A DNA stretch of 64,000 bases, from positions 1-64,000 of the forward strand of contig NZ_FZNQ01000002.1 in assembly GCF_900188065.1 (NCBI RefSeq), written 5' to 3'. The position numbers and the translations under genes are program-made. Shown piece by piece: positions 51,609-60,447 of this stretch. The DNA is from Halorubrum vacuolatum. Its GTDB lineage: Archaea; Halobacteriota; Halobacteria; Halobacteriales; Haloferacaceae. Numbering within the stretch: the stretch's first letter is position 1; each line of letters starts with the position of its first letter. The notes under the pieces are model-generated. The model saw nothing but the letters and a program-made list of their open reading frames with translations. It was not told the origin of the DNA and made no database searches.

Positions 51609-53789
51609 TCAGCCCCTGATCTCGGAGCCACCCGGCGGGAGGAACTCTTGGAGTTGATCCGCGCTTGCGATCTTGCGGACGAACGACTGGTCGGCGAACC
51701 GCTCTTTTAATTCCCGATAGACCATCATCGCGGCGTCGTTCTGGGCGTACATTCCGGGTTCAACGGTCACCGTCGTCTCCGCCCGTTCCGTGATGGCCGA
51801 CGGCGGCCCGCCGATCGCCCGCGTCACGGGCTCACACTGAACCCCGACGGCGACCCGGCACGGAACGTCCTCGAAGTAGGTCCGCTCGCCGCGGATCACG
51901 AAACTCCCCTTCTCGATGTACTCGCCGCTCTCGGGCGTCTTCGACACCTGCTCCGGTTCGACCATGTACGCGTCGCCCGCGCCACGCCCGTCCTTCCAGT
52001 CGGAGGAGTACGAGACGGCGAACTGGGCGGCCTCCCGAAGCGTCTCCTCGCGCCAGTCGACAGGGTCGGCCGACTCGGAGGGCCCGGCCGCCTTCAAGAG
52101 CGTCACCGGCCCGCCGTGTGCCTGCGTGTGGAAGAACCGGTCGTATTTCCCCATGTACTTTTTCACCAGCTCCTCGTTCTGGTCGGCGTTGCGCCCGCCG
52201 ATGACCAGATAGCCGTCCGAGGTGTGGAACCACCGGAAGCGCTCGTACCAGTCGTCCGGCGACCGGATCGGGATCGAACTCCGCGAGAGCCAGTCGATCT
52301 CCGGCGGGTCCTCGCCTTCCTCGTCGTCATCCTCGGCCCGGGGGTCGCCATCGGCGGCCTCCCACTCCGCTTTGCGTTCCTTCACGGCCGCCAGTTCGGC
52401 CCGGGTGGACTCGATCGCCTCCTCCGCACCTTCCATTTTTTCCTCGATCCGTTTCGCCTCGCCGTAGAGCCGGTCGGCGTTCACCTCGACGCCCGCATCG
52501 GCCTCCAGTTCGACCCGGGTTCCGCCGATCTCGACGGTCACGGTGCCCGCGCCGCCGTCGACGTCGACGACCGCCTCCGCCGCCGGGATCCCCCGTTCGG
52601 CCCCGGCCGCGAGCGTCTCCTCGATCTCCGCCCACGGGATCGACTCCTCACGGGCCCCCTGTACCGTCGAGAGCACCTCGTCGACCAGCTCGTAGTTGGC
52701 ATACAGCAGCTCCGCCCGCTCGCGCTCGGCGGCCGCCTCCTCTTTGAACCCCTCGATCGCGCCCTCCTGCTGTTCGATGATCCGCTCCTGTTTGGCGATC
52801 TCCGCCTCGAAATCGGGCCGGGACGGCCCCGAATCCGCCGGCTCGCCGTCGGCCGCGGGGTCCCGTTCGAGCCGCCGGAAGTACTCGTCGACGGCGGCGT
52901 TGAACGAGTCGAACCCGACGCTCGGCAACCCCTCACGCTCGACGAGCGGGAATGGCGTGACGTCGACGACGCGCATCTCGGCGTCGTCGGTGTCCGCACC
53001 TTCCGTGGCTTCTCCCGCACCGTCCGCAGCCCCTTCGACCGGCTCCTCGTAGATCCGCGGGTCGAACTCGCCGGCCCGAAGCCGCTCGGCGACGTCCGAG
53101 ATGGCCTCATGAAGCGCCCGATAGGTCGACTCGTCCGCCTCCTCGATGGGAAGTTCCTTCTCCACCCCTGCACGCGCACAGATCTCCTCGGCGTAGAGCC
53201 CACCGAGGTTGAGCTGGGTCGCGAGGGTTCGGACGACGTCGCTGTCGGACTCGTTCATGTGCCGGATAAACGCATCGAGGCTCACCTCCAGGGGGTTGAG
53301 CCGCGAGGTCGGATAGCCGTACTGCGCGCCGGGTGCGACCGTGCGTGAGCGGAGCCGGACCGTCGAGAGCGATCCGACCACCTCGCCGGTTCCATCGAGG
53401 ACCGCGACGTTGCCCTGCCCGAACAGCTCGGCGACGACCGTCGTATTCGCGTCCTCGCGTTCGAACTCGAAGGTGAGGATGCGGTCGAACTCGTACTGCG
53501 TGACGCCCGCGAAATCGGCCCCGGAGAGCCGGTTTCGGAGCATCTTCGCGAAGTTCGGCGGACGCTCCGGGGCGTCCGCGACGTGTGCGGGGTCGGCGAC
53601 GTGTGCCCGCTTGATCTCGCCGACCTGCATGAGCAGCTCGACGCGGCCGTGATCGAAGTCGCGGAGCTTCAGCCGAACGAGGTCGTCGTCATAGAGGTAC
53701 GCCTTGTCGACTTTCGCCCCCTCGTACCGACCGAGTTCGGTGACGAGCGCGCGGAGGTCGATGCTCGAAAGCTCCCGCTTCGGATCCAT
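51609..53789 (-). CDS. rqcH: Ribosome rescue protein RqcH (NFACT family)
   Basis: A 726-residue protein with the full NFACT layout. The NFACT-N domain covers about residues 1-210 (start SSIDLRALVTELGRYEGAKV). A helical/coiled-coil middle (about 330-480) follows, then the NFACT-R domain with FRWFHTSDGYLVIGGRNADQNEELVKKYM-type elements and HTQAHGGPVTLLK. Relatives bind stalled 50S subunits and elongate alanine tails. There is a long acidic insertion near 250-330. No partner gene is adjacent. Confidence 0.93.
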   Translation of the reverse strand: MDPKRELSSIDLRALVTELGRYEGAKVDKAYLYDDDLVRLKLRDFDHGRVELLMQVGEIKRAHVADPAHVADAPERPPNFAKMLRNRLSGADFAGVTQYEFDRILTFEFEREDANTTVVAELFGQGNVAVLDGTGEVVGSLSTVRLRSRTVAPGAQYGYPTSRLNPLEVSLDAFIRHMNESDSDVVRTLATQLNLGGLYAEEICARAGVEKELPIEEADESTYRALHEAISDVAERLRAGEFDPRIYEEPVEGAADGAGEATEGADTDDAEMRVVDVTPFPLVEREGLPSVGFDSFNAAVDEYFRRLERDPAADGEPADSGPSRPDFEAEIAKQERIIEQQEGAIEGFKEEAAAERERAELLYANYELVDEVLSTVQGAREESIPWAEIEETLAAGAERGIPAAEAVVDVDGGAGTVTVEIGGTRVELEADAGVEVNADRLYGEAKRIEEKMEGAEEAIESTRAELAAVKERKAEWEAADGDPRAEDDDEEGEDPPEIDWLSRSSIPIRSPDDWYERFRWFHTSDGYLVIGGRNADQNEELVKKYMGKYDRFFHTQAHGGPVTLLKAAGPSESADPVDWREETLREAAQFAVSYSSDWKDGRGAGDAYMVEPEQVSKTPESGEYIEKGSFVIRGERTYFEDVPCRVAVGVQCEPVTRAIGGPPSAITERAETTVTVEPGMYAQNDAAMMVYRELKERFADQSFVRKIASADQLQEFLPPGGSEIRG

Positions 53790-53839
53790 ATCACGGTCCA
53801 GACGGGGGTCGGAAAAAGGCGTGTCGTTGTGTCGACGGC

Positions 53840-54289
53840 TCAGACCGAAAGCACCGGCTGGCTCGCATACAGCAGGACGTACTCGGCCGCCTTCTCTAAG
53901 ACCTCGCCGGGCCCACCGGTCACGGGTTCGCGCGGCACGACGATGAAGTCCGCGTCGATCTCCTCGGCGGTGTCGAGCACGACGCTCCCGGGATGAACGG
54001 TTTTCACTTTCGTCGAGAAGCCGTAGGCGATGGAGTTTCCGTGCGGAACACCCGCGGCGTCCGCACGCTCGATGACGGAGTCGGTGAACGATTCGGTGTC
54101 GTCGGCGATGTCGGCCTCGTCGACGGCTCCGGTCTCTATCGCCCGGACGACGTCCTCATCAAGGACGTAGAGGGCATGCACCCTCGCACCATACTCGCGG
54201 GCGATGGCGATGGCGTAATCGACGGCCTCGTGGGATTCCTCGCTGCCGTCGACCGGCACGAGGACGAGGTCGATGTCGAGTTCGGTCAT
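53840..54289 (-). CDS. Universal stress protein (UspA family)
   Basis: A 149-residue USP. It starts VLVPVDGSEESHEAV and has the usual beta-alpha pattern, including VHALYVLDEDVV. The ATP-binding G-x2-G-x9-G motif is altered to REPVTGGPGEVLEKAAEY, so nucleotide binding may be lost or modified. The start is placed at MTELDIDLVLVP; a Met 45 codons upstream would add a segment unlike this family. It is downstream of tRNA-Ile and 50 bp upstream of rqcH on the same strand. Confidence 0.88.
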   Translation of the reverse strand: MTELDIDLVLVPVDGSEESHEAVDYAIAIAREYGARVHALYVLDEDVVRAIETGAVDEADIADDTESFTDSVIERADAAGVPHGNSIAYGFSTKVKTVHPGSVVLDTAEEIDADFIVVPREPVTGGPGEVLEKAAEYVLLYASQPVLSV

Positions 54290-54608
54290 GCAAGCACCGT
54301 CGTCACCGAGGGTCAAAAACCCCGCTGTGTAACGGTTCATGATGTTCGTTTCACGGGAGGAGCCGCTCCCTAGGCCCAGCAACAGTACGATAGTGTTGTA
54401 GAAGGGTGCCGCCAAACCTCGCATCCATAACGTTCGAGGACCATGTGCCTCGCTCCCGGCGGTCGTCGGACGGCAGGTACAACCGAATACGTCGATGTTC
54501 GGAAATCAATCGAGGGCAACCGCTCAGACGGCACGGAATATCGAAATTGGGTGGCTGGGGAGTTCCCGGCCCCAATTTCCCGTGGCCGATGAAGGCCAGG
54601 GAAGGAGG
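54290..54608. other. Intergenic region between usp and tRNA-Ile with a hairpin
   Basis: No gene is supported. A perfect 9-bp inverted repeat (GAAATTGGG 54543-54551, CCCAATTTC 54571-54579) lies 30 bp beyond the 3' end of tRNA-Ile and ends in a short T run on the minus strand, so it may terminate the tRNA transcript. The remainder shows no motif I can name. Confidence 0.5.
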
Positions 54609-54682
54609 TGGGCCAACGCGGATTTGAACCGCGGACCTCCCGGTTATCAGCCGAGCGCTCAACCTGACTGAGCTATTGGCCC
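54609..54682 (-). tRNA. tRNA-Ile (anticodon GAT)
   Basis: A 74-nt minus-strand cloverleaf. Acceptor strands GGGCCAA/TTGGCCC pair, with discriminator A. The D arm GCTCAGTCAGGTTGAGC is standard. Anticodon loop CTGATAA gives GAT. The T arm CGCGG-TTCAAAT-CCGCG is perfect. No intron and no encoded CCA. Confidence 0.96.
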
Positions 54683-54859
54683 AGGCGAGCGCATTCAGTC
54701 GTTGCGTAGGGAGGTGTTTAAGGGTTTCTTTTCAGGTGTCGCCCCGCTGTCTGGCGGTTTTGTGGCGCATACACACGAGGCGATGACACGGCGTGTGCGC
54801 TCACGACCACCCGAAGCGTCCGCTCGCGACCACACGGCGTGTGACTCACGAACGCGTCC

Positions 54860-55477
54860 TCACGGCGATCGCTCCTCGTCCTCAAGGGTGTAATCCACGT
54901 CGACGACGTCGTCCGCACGGTCCTCGTCGGCGAACCGATCCCCGTCGGTCGGCCCCTCCCGTCCGAAGGGGTCGTCCGGGTCATCGGGACCACCCGGACC
55001 GCCCGTCCAGCCGCCGGCTCCAGGCTCGAACCCCTCGAATCCGCCGTCGTTTTGGCCCGGAAAGCCGCCGACGTAGACGTTACCGGTGATGAATCCGTCC
55101 GTCTCCCGGTCGATGTAGGGGATCACGACGTATCGCTTCAACGCCACCCGGATCGGGACCCGCGAGATCGGGAGCGCGAGCAGGAAGCCGATCGCGTCGG
55201 TCACGAGCCCCGGGGTCAAAAGGAGCGCGCCGGCGGCGATAAGGAGCCCGCCGTCAAGCAGTTCGTCGGTCGGCGGCTCCCCGCGCGCGAGCTTTCGCTG
55301 GACGCGCGCGATCGTGGCGCGGCCCTCCGCGCGCAACAGCAACATTCCGAGGATGGCGGTCAGCACGACGAGCGCGACGGTGAGCACCGCCCCGAGCCGT
55401 GTCGCGACGTAGATCAGAAAGAGGGCGTCCACGAAGGGGACGACGAGGAGCAACGCGAGCAGCGTTCGCGGGCGCAT
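54860..55477 (-). CDS. FxsA family membrane protein
   Basis: A 205-residue protein. The first 150 residues contain about four hydrophobic segments with the FxsA pattern PFVDALFLIYVATRLGAVLT and the glycine-rich LLIAAGALLLTPGLVTDAIGFLL. E. coli FxsA relieves F-exclusion of phage T7; the general function is unknown. The last 60 residues are Gly/Asp/Pro-rich and disordered, ending in an acidic tail. It diverges from the DUF1405 gene. Confidence 0.9.
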   Translation of the reverse strand: MRPRTLLALLLVVPFVDALFLIYVATRLGAVLTVALVVLTAILGMLLLRAEGRATIARVQRKLARGEPPTDELLDGGLLIAAGALLLTPGLVTDAIGFLLALPISRVPIRVALKRYVVIPYIDRETDGFITGNVYVGGFPGQNDGGFEGFEPGAGGWTGGPGGPDDPDDPFGREGPTDGDRFADEDRADDVVDVDYTLEDEERSP

Positions 55478-55597
55478 GTCACCTCCTTCCGGCCGGGAAC
55501 GGATAGCCCTTTTCGTCCCGGTCGGCGACGGGGGAAGACGCTGAACCGGCCTCCCGCGGACCGCCATCGCTTTCAGCGACCGGGTCAACCGACGGAT

Positions 55598-56302
55598 ATG
55601 AACCTCGTCGGCGCGCTCGGTCGCGACCCGCCCGACCGCGACCCGCTTCCCCGATGGGTCGCCCCGTTGCCGAAGGCGCTTGAGGACGTCGCGTTTCGGT
55701 TCGTCTGGGTCATCGTCGCCATCAACCTCGCGGGGACCGCCTTCGGCTTCTGGTACTACCGGTTCCAGTTCGGCCGGGTCGTCCCCGAGATGTGGATCTT
55801 CGTGCCGGACAGCCCGATGGCGACGCTGTTTATCGCGCTCGCGCTCGCCTCGTGGGCGATCGGGAAACCGAACGACTACCTCGCGGCGCTCGCGTTCTTC
55901 GGAAACATCAAACTCGGGCTCTGGACGCCGTACGTCCTCGTCGCGTTCGCGCCCGGCTTTCTCGCGACCTCCTCGACGCCGATGTACCTCTTTTTGTTCG
56001 TGAGTCACCTCGCGATGGCGCTGCAGGCGTTCGTCCTCCATCGGATGACCGACTTCCCGATCAAGGCGGTCGCCGTCGCGGCCGCGTGGTACACCCTCGA
56101 TCTCCTGATGGACTACTTCGTGCCCATCGTCGGCGACGTCACCCACACGCCGCTGCCATACGCCGGTACCGAGCCGTGGTTTACCACGACGGTGTTGCAG
56201 GTCGCCGCCGCCGGCGCCGTGGTCCTTACCGTCATCCCGCTGTTTTGGGCGCTTTCGACGCGGATCGCCATCCTCCGTGTTCGTCGCGCTGAGTCCGCGT
56301 GA
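55598..56302 (+). CDS. DUF1405 membrane protein
   Basis: A 234-residue protein with about six membrane helices. Typical elements are FRFVWVIVAINLAGTAFGFWYYRFQ, the polar WIFVPDSPMATLF and the helix GNIKLGLWTPYVLV. This matches DUF1405, shared with Firmicutes such as Bacillus YpjA, whose function is unknown. The start MNLVGALGRDP agrees with relatives; the earlier frame overlaps FxsA on the other strand. It lies 40 bp upstream of the enolase-like gene. Confidence 0.9.
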   Translation: MNLVGALGRDPPDRDPLPRWVAPLPKALEDVAFRFVWVIVAINLAGTAFGFWYYRFQFGRVVPEMWIFVPDSPMATLFIALALASWAIGKPNDYLAALAFFGNIKLGLWTPYVLVAFAPGFLATSSTPMYLFLFVSHLAMALQAFVLHRMTDFPIKAVAVAAAWYTLDLLMDYFVPIVGDVTHTPLPYAGTEPWFTTTVLQVAAAGAVVLTVIPLFWALSTRIAILRVRRAESA

Positions 56303-56342
56303 GCGGCATCCAATTTAAACCCTCAGGCGATTTCGGTATGGT

Positions 56343-57389
56343 ATGAGCGCCTACGAGCGGATCGCCGATCTCACCGTGACGATCGAGTCGGTCGCACGCC
56401 GGCGATATACGGCGAACACGACGAGCGGGTTCGAGCGGACCACGACGGAGTTTCGGCTGGCGGGAGACGGGCTCATGGGACGCGGCGAGGACGTGACCTA
56501 TGACACGGCCGATCACGACGCACTCGCGGCGGTCGACCCGATCGATTTGGAAGGGGAGTGGACGATTGCGGAGCTTTCCGCCGTCCTCGACGAGCGCGAC
56601 TTATTTCACGGCGAGGAGCCATCCCGACCGGCCGCACGCAACTACCGACGCTGGGCGGTCGAGAGCGCCGCGCTCGATCTCGGCCTCAAACAGGCCGACG
56701 AGTCGCTCGGTGAGCGGCTCGGGATCGATCCGGAGCCGGTCCGGTTCGCCGTCTCCACACGGTTGGGCGATCCACCGGCCGCCGAGCGGGTCACGGGGCT
56801 ACTGAATGTCGACCCGAATCTGGAGTTCAAATTGGATCCGACCCCCGACTGGCCGGATGACCTGTTCGTGACGCTTCGCGAGACCGGCGCGGTCCGCGTG
56901 CTCGATTTAAAAGGCTGGTACGAGGGAACGGAGGTCGACGTCGAAGCCGATCCGGAGCTGTATCGAGATGTCCTCGCGGCGTTCCCGCACGCCGTCGTCG
57001 AGGATGCCGCATTCACCTCGGAGACGACGCCGCTTTTGGAGCCACAGGCGGAGCGGCTCGCGTTCGATTACCCGATCGACGGCGTGGAGAGCCTCCGTTC
57101 GCTGCCCGTCGAGCCCGGCTGGTGTAACATCAAGCCGTCACGCTTTGGGACCGTGGAGTCGCTCTTCGAGACGCTTGCGTACTGTGAACGGGAGGGGATA
57201 ACATGTTACGGCGGTGGGCAGTTCGAACTCGCGTGTGGCCGTGATCAGATCCAGACGCTCGCGGCGCTCTTTTATCCTGACGCACCGAACGACGTCGCCC
57301 CAGGCGTGTTTAACGACCCCGAGGCCGAACCGCCGTATCCGAAAAGCCCGCTCAAACCGGACGCCGAGGCGGTCGGCTTCGCGTATTGA
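56343..57389 (+). CDS. Enolase-superfamily (muconate-lactonizing-like) protein
   Basis: A 348-residue protein with an N-terminal capping domain and a barrel. Residues at expected barrel positions are K163 (EFKLDPT), D188 (VLDLKGW), E220 (VVEDAAF), D242 (AFDYPI) and K264 (NIKPSRFG). That is the Lys-Asp-Glu-Asp-Lys arrangement of the MLE subgroup, so acid-base and Mg sites appear intact. The first motif is KxD rather than the common KxK. OSBS, dipeptide epimerase or another reaction is possible. No menaquinone genes are adjacent. Confidence 0.75.
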   Translation: MSAYERIADLTVTIESVARRRYTANTTSGFERTTTEFRLAGDGLMGRGEDVTYDTADHDALAAVDPIDLEGEWTIAELSAVLDERDLFHGEEPSRPAARNYRRWAVESAALDLGLKQADESLGERLGIDPEPVRFAVSTRLGDPPAAERVTGLLNVDPNLEFKLDPTPDWPDDLFVTLRETGAVRVLDLKGWYEGTEVDVEADPELYRDVLAAFPHAVVEDAAFTSETTPLLEPQAERLAFDYPIDGVESLRSLPVEPGWCNIKPSRFGTVESLFETLAYCEREGITCYGGGQFELACGRDQIQTLAALFYPDAPNDVAPGVFNDPEAEPPYPKSPLKPDAEAVGFAY

Positions 57390-57405
57390 GAAACCCGCGT
57401 CGTGT

Positions 57406-58218
57406 TCACCCACCGAGGAACTGCTGACGGACCTCCTCGTCGGCGAGAAGCCGGTCGCCGGTGTCGACGTAGCCGTTTTTCCCCTGTGCCACGACGTAGC
57501 CGCGGTCACATCGACGCAGCGCCTCCTTCGCGTTCTGTTCGACCATCAGTATCGCGGTCCCGTCGTCGTTGACGCGGTCGATCCGATCGAACATATCCTG
57601 GACGAGGTCCGGCGCGAGCCCTGCGGAAGGCTCATCGAGGAGAAGCAGGTCCGGATCGAGCATCAGCGCCCGCCCCATGGCGACCATCTGTCGCTGGCCG
57701 CCGGACATCGATCCGGCCTTCTGTGTCTTCCGCTCGCGAAGCACCGGAAACCGGTCATAGACGTGTTCGATCCGGTCTTTGGGGACCTCATCGAGAATGT
57801 ACGCGCCCATTTCGAGGTTCTCCTGCACCGTCAGCGCCGAGAAGACGTTCTCGTTTTGGGGGACGTAGCTGATTCCCTCGTGAATGATCCGCTCGGGGGC
57901 AAGCCCGTGTATCGCCTCGCCGGCAAACTCGATGGACCCGCCCATGAAGGTCGTCAGCCCGAAGACCGACTTCATCACGGTCGATTTTCCGGCGCCGTTC
58001 GGACCGACGACGGTCACGTACTCCCCCTCGCCGACATCGAGGTCGATCCCGTTTAGGATCTGCAGGTCGCCGTAGCCGGCGTCGAGGTCGCGAACCTCCA
58101 GGAGCGATGACTCCGGTGCGGAGGCCAACGGATCGGTGTTTGCGGATACCGGTCCGTCCGTTGGCGGGTTATCGGTCGGTTCGTCGTCCGTCGCTGTCGA
58201 GTTCACGTCCTCGCTCAT
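57406..58218 (-). CDS. livF: Branched-chain amino acid-type ABC transporter ATPase LivF
   Basis: A 270-residue ATPase. Walker A is GPNGAGKST, signature SMSGGQRQMVAMGRAL, Walker B LLLLDEPSAGLAP and switch VEQNAKEAL. These match LivF. An acidic N-terminal tail of about 35 residues precedes the core. Its start overlaps the livG stop by 4 bp, and it is last in the livHMGF unit. Substrates of such systems include Leu/Ile/Val, urea or other amides; not resolvable here. Confidence 0.93.
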   Translation of the reverse strand: MSEDVNSTATDDEPTDNPPTDGPVSANTDPLASAPESSLLEVRDLDAGYGDLQILNGIDLDVGEGEYVTVVGPNGAGKSTVMKSVFGLTTFMGGSIEFAGEAIHGLAPERIIHEGISYVPQNENVFSALTVQENLEMGAYILDEVPKDRIEHVYDRFPVLRERKTQKAGSMSGGQRQMVAMGRALMLDPDLLLLDEPSAGLAPDLVQDMFDRIDRVNDDGTAILMVEQNAKEALRRCDRGYVVAQGKNGYVDTGDRLLADEEVRQQFLGG

Positions 58219-59087
58219 ACGTCCTCACCAAGATAGGCCTCTATCACACGTTCGTCATGACGGATAACGCTCGGGTCGCCCTCGGCCAACACCGACCCTT
58301 GGTGCATCACGATCACCCGTTCGCAGTGTTCCATAATGACGTCCATATCGTGTTCGACGAGGAGGAAGGTGTAGCCCTCTGCCTGCAGGTCGTGAATTCG
58401 CGCCAATAGCTTGCGTTCGAGCGTTGGGTTCACGCCGGCGAGCGGCTCGTCGAGAAGCAGCATGTCCGGATCCGTCATCAGCGCCCGCGCCATCTCCAGA
58501 AGCTTTCGCTGACCGCCGGAGAGGGTCCCTGCCTGCTGTTGTGCAAGGTGGTCGATCTCGAAGAATTCGAGCGTCTCCCAGACCCGCTCGCGAAGCTCCT
58601 CTTCCTGTTTGATCACCTGCCCCCGGGCACCCGGCAGGACCGACCGCCAGAGCGTCTCGCCGATCTGCCCTTTCGGCGCGAGCATCAGGTTCTCGAGGAC
58701 GGTCATCTCCTCTAACGACCGGGCGATCTGGAACGTCCGAACAAGCCCACGGGTCGCGATCTGGTCCGGGCGCAACCCCGTGATCGCCTCCCCTTTGAAC
58801 TCGACGACGCCCGAGTCGGGCTTGTGTGCACCAGTGATACAGTTGAACGTCGTCGATTTTCCGGCGCCGTTCGGCCCGATGAGGCCGGTCAGGCTTCCCG
58901 ACTCGACGACGAAACTCGCGTCGTCGACGGCGACGATCCCCCCGAAGGTCTTTCGAAGGTTCTCCACGCGAAGCGGTGTCTCGACGGCCTCAGCACGACT
59001 GCCATCGGATTCGGCGGTGTCCGCAGTGGCCGTGTCGCGTTCGGCCGCTGCCGTGGGCGATCCCTGCGATTCACTCATCGGACTCAC
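58215..59087 (-). CDS. livG: Branched-chain amino acid-type ABC transporter ATPase LivG
   Basis: A 290-residue ATPase. Walker A is GPNGAGKST, signature TLSGGQRKLLEMARAL, Walker B LLLDEPLAGVNP, and the switch His is in VEHDMDVIMEH. The NxxTGAHKPDSG and RTFQIARSLEEMTV segments are typical of LivG. The N-terminal 35 residues are polar and acidic. Its start overlaps the livM stop by 17 bp; a Met three codons in reduces this to 8 bp. It pairs with LivF. Confidence 0.93.
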   Translation of the reverse strand: MSPMSESQGSPTAAAERDTATADTAESDGSRAEAVETPLRVENLRKTFGGIVAVDDASFVVESGSLTGLIGPNGAGKSTTFNCITGAHKPDSGVVEFKGEAITGLRPDQIATRGLVRTFQIARSLEEMTVLENLMLAPKGQIGETLWRSVLPGARGQVIKQEEELRERVWETLEFFEIDHLAQQQAGTLSGGQRKLLEMARALMTDPDMLLLDEPLAGVNPTLERKLLARIHDLQAEGYTFLLVEHDMDVIMEHCERVIVMHQGSVLAEGDPSVIRHDERVIEAYLGEDV

Positions 59088-60447
59088 CCCGGTTCGGGCG
59101 GTCGAGATCGGCTGCCGCCGCGGTCTCGGTGCGGTGGCCCATCACGCCGTCGGGCCGGTACTGGACGATGAGGATCAACACGACGCCGAGCAGAATGAAC
59201 TGGAGCGCGGAGATGTTGTCGATCGCATACGCGAGCATGGGTTCGGCGTTGAAGACGGTGATCAGGGGATCAACGGCCCCGGCGAACGTCCCCGGCGCAT
59301 CGAGCAGATCGAGTCTCGCGTCGACGATCCCGCCCACCCGACGCGGTGCGAGGAAGAGCAACGAGACGAAAAACAGCGCCCCGATCACGCTGCCGGTGTT
59401 CGACCCCGAACCCCCGATGATGACGGCGACGAACACGTAGAACGTCACGATGGGGCGGAACGAGTCGGGGCTGACGAAGCCCTGACTTCCCTGCCAGAGA
59501 ATACCGGCAAGCCCCATCAGCGCACAGCCGAGCATGAACACCTTGATCTTGAAGATCCGCGTGTCCTTCCCGAGCGACTGTGCGACCAACTCGTCCTCAC
59601 GGATGGATTTTAACACCCGCCCGAACGGCGAGAAACCGATCCGTCGCAACAGCCAGTAGAAGCCGACCGTGATCGCGAGCATCACGACCGCCCAAGTGAA
59701 CCGTCGAAGCACCGACGCGGCGACGAGCGTGACCTCCTCGCCGCCGATCTCGACGACGAACAGCTCGATGAGCGCCTCGCCCACGGCGGTGTCGAACAAC
59801 GCGTCTGTCGGCCGGTCGGGAAGGTCGATCCCGCTCCCACCACCGGTCGCAAAGCCGAAGCGCTCAAGGGTCCACTCCGAGAGCGTCCGCGAGTTCAGCG
59901 TCAGACGGATGATCTCGGAAAGCCCGAGGGTGACGATCGCGAAGTAGTCCGCGCGGACACGCAACGCCGGTACCGCAGCCACGAGCCCAACCAGTGCCGC
60001 GGCGATCATCCCACCGATCACGCCGATCGGGAGCGGAAGCCCGAGGCCCTGTCCCGAGATCGCATCCGCGGGCGTCGAGAGGAGCGCCATCGTGTAGACG
60101 CCGACGGCCATGAAGCCGGCGACGCCGATGTTGAACAGCCCGGTGTAGCCCCAGTGGAGGTTCAACGCGAGCGCCAACATCGCGTAGGCGGCAAAGAGGA
60201 AGGTGAGTTCACGCCATGCGGAGGCGATGGCGTTCGGCGTTCCCGTCGTGATCCCGAGCCGTAACAGCACGAATATCGTAAACAGGGTGTACACCGCCAC
60301 CATCGCCGTGGCGACGATCAGCACGTCGCTGCGTTCGATCCGGCCGAACATGTCGTCGAACACCGCCCGAACGCTTCCGTCCCCGGGCGGTTCGGCTCCG
60401 GGCGACTGCTCGCCCCCTTGCGGCTCGGAGCCCGATCCGTCCGTCAT
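59071..60447 (-). CDS. livM: Branched-chain amino acid-type ABC permease LivM
   Basis: A 458-residue permease with about ten hydrophobic segments. LivM features are LNLHWGYTGLFNIGVAGFMAVG, RADYFAIVTLGLSEIIRLTL and the ATPase-contact loop LLRRIGFSPFGRVLKSIREDE. The first 55 residues are polar. A long insertion between helices (about residues 205-250) is larger than in E. coli. The stop overlaps livG and the start overlaps livH by 4 bp. Confidence 0.92.
   Translation of the reverse strand: MTDGSGSEPQGGEQSPGAEPPGDGSVRAVFDDMFGRIERSDVLIVATAMVAVYTLFTIFVLLRLGITTGTPNAIASAWRELTFLFAAYAMLALALNLHWGYTGLFNIGVAGFMAVGVYTMALLSTPADAISGQGLGLPLPIGVIGGMIAAALVGLVAAVPALRVRADYFAIVTLGLSEIIRLTLNSRTLSEWTLERFGFATGGGSGIDLPDRPTDALFDTAVGEALIELFVVEIGGEEVTLVAASVLRRFTWAVVMLAITVGFYWLLRRIGFSPFGRVLKSIREDELVAQSLGKDTRIFKIKVFMLGCALMGLAGILWQGSQGFVSPDSFRPIVTFYVFVAVIIGGSGSNTGSVIGALFFVSLLFLAPRRVGGIVDARLDLLDAPGTFAGAVDPLITVFNAEPMLAYAIDNISALQFILLGVVLILIVQYRPDGVMGHRTETAAAADLDRPNRGESDE

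Noticed and set aside
54860-56302. Very long overlapping frames on both strands (over 400 codons)
   Set aside because: They run across the divergent promoters of FxsA and DUF1405; only the hydrophobic cores from 55477 (minus) and 55598 (plus) look like proteins.
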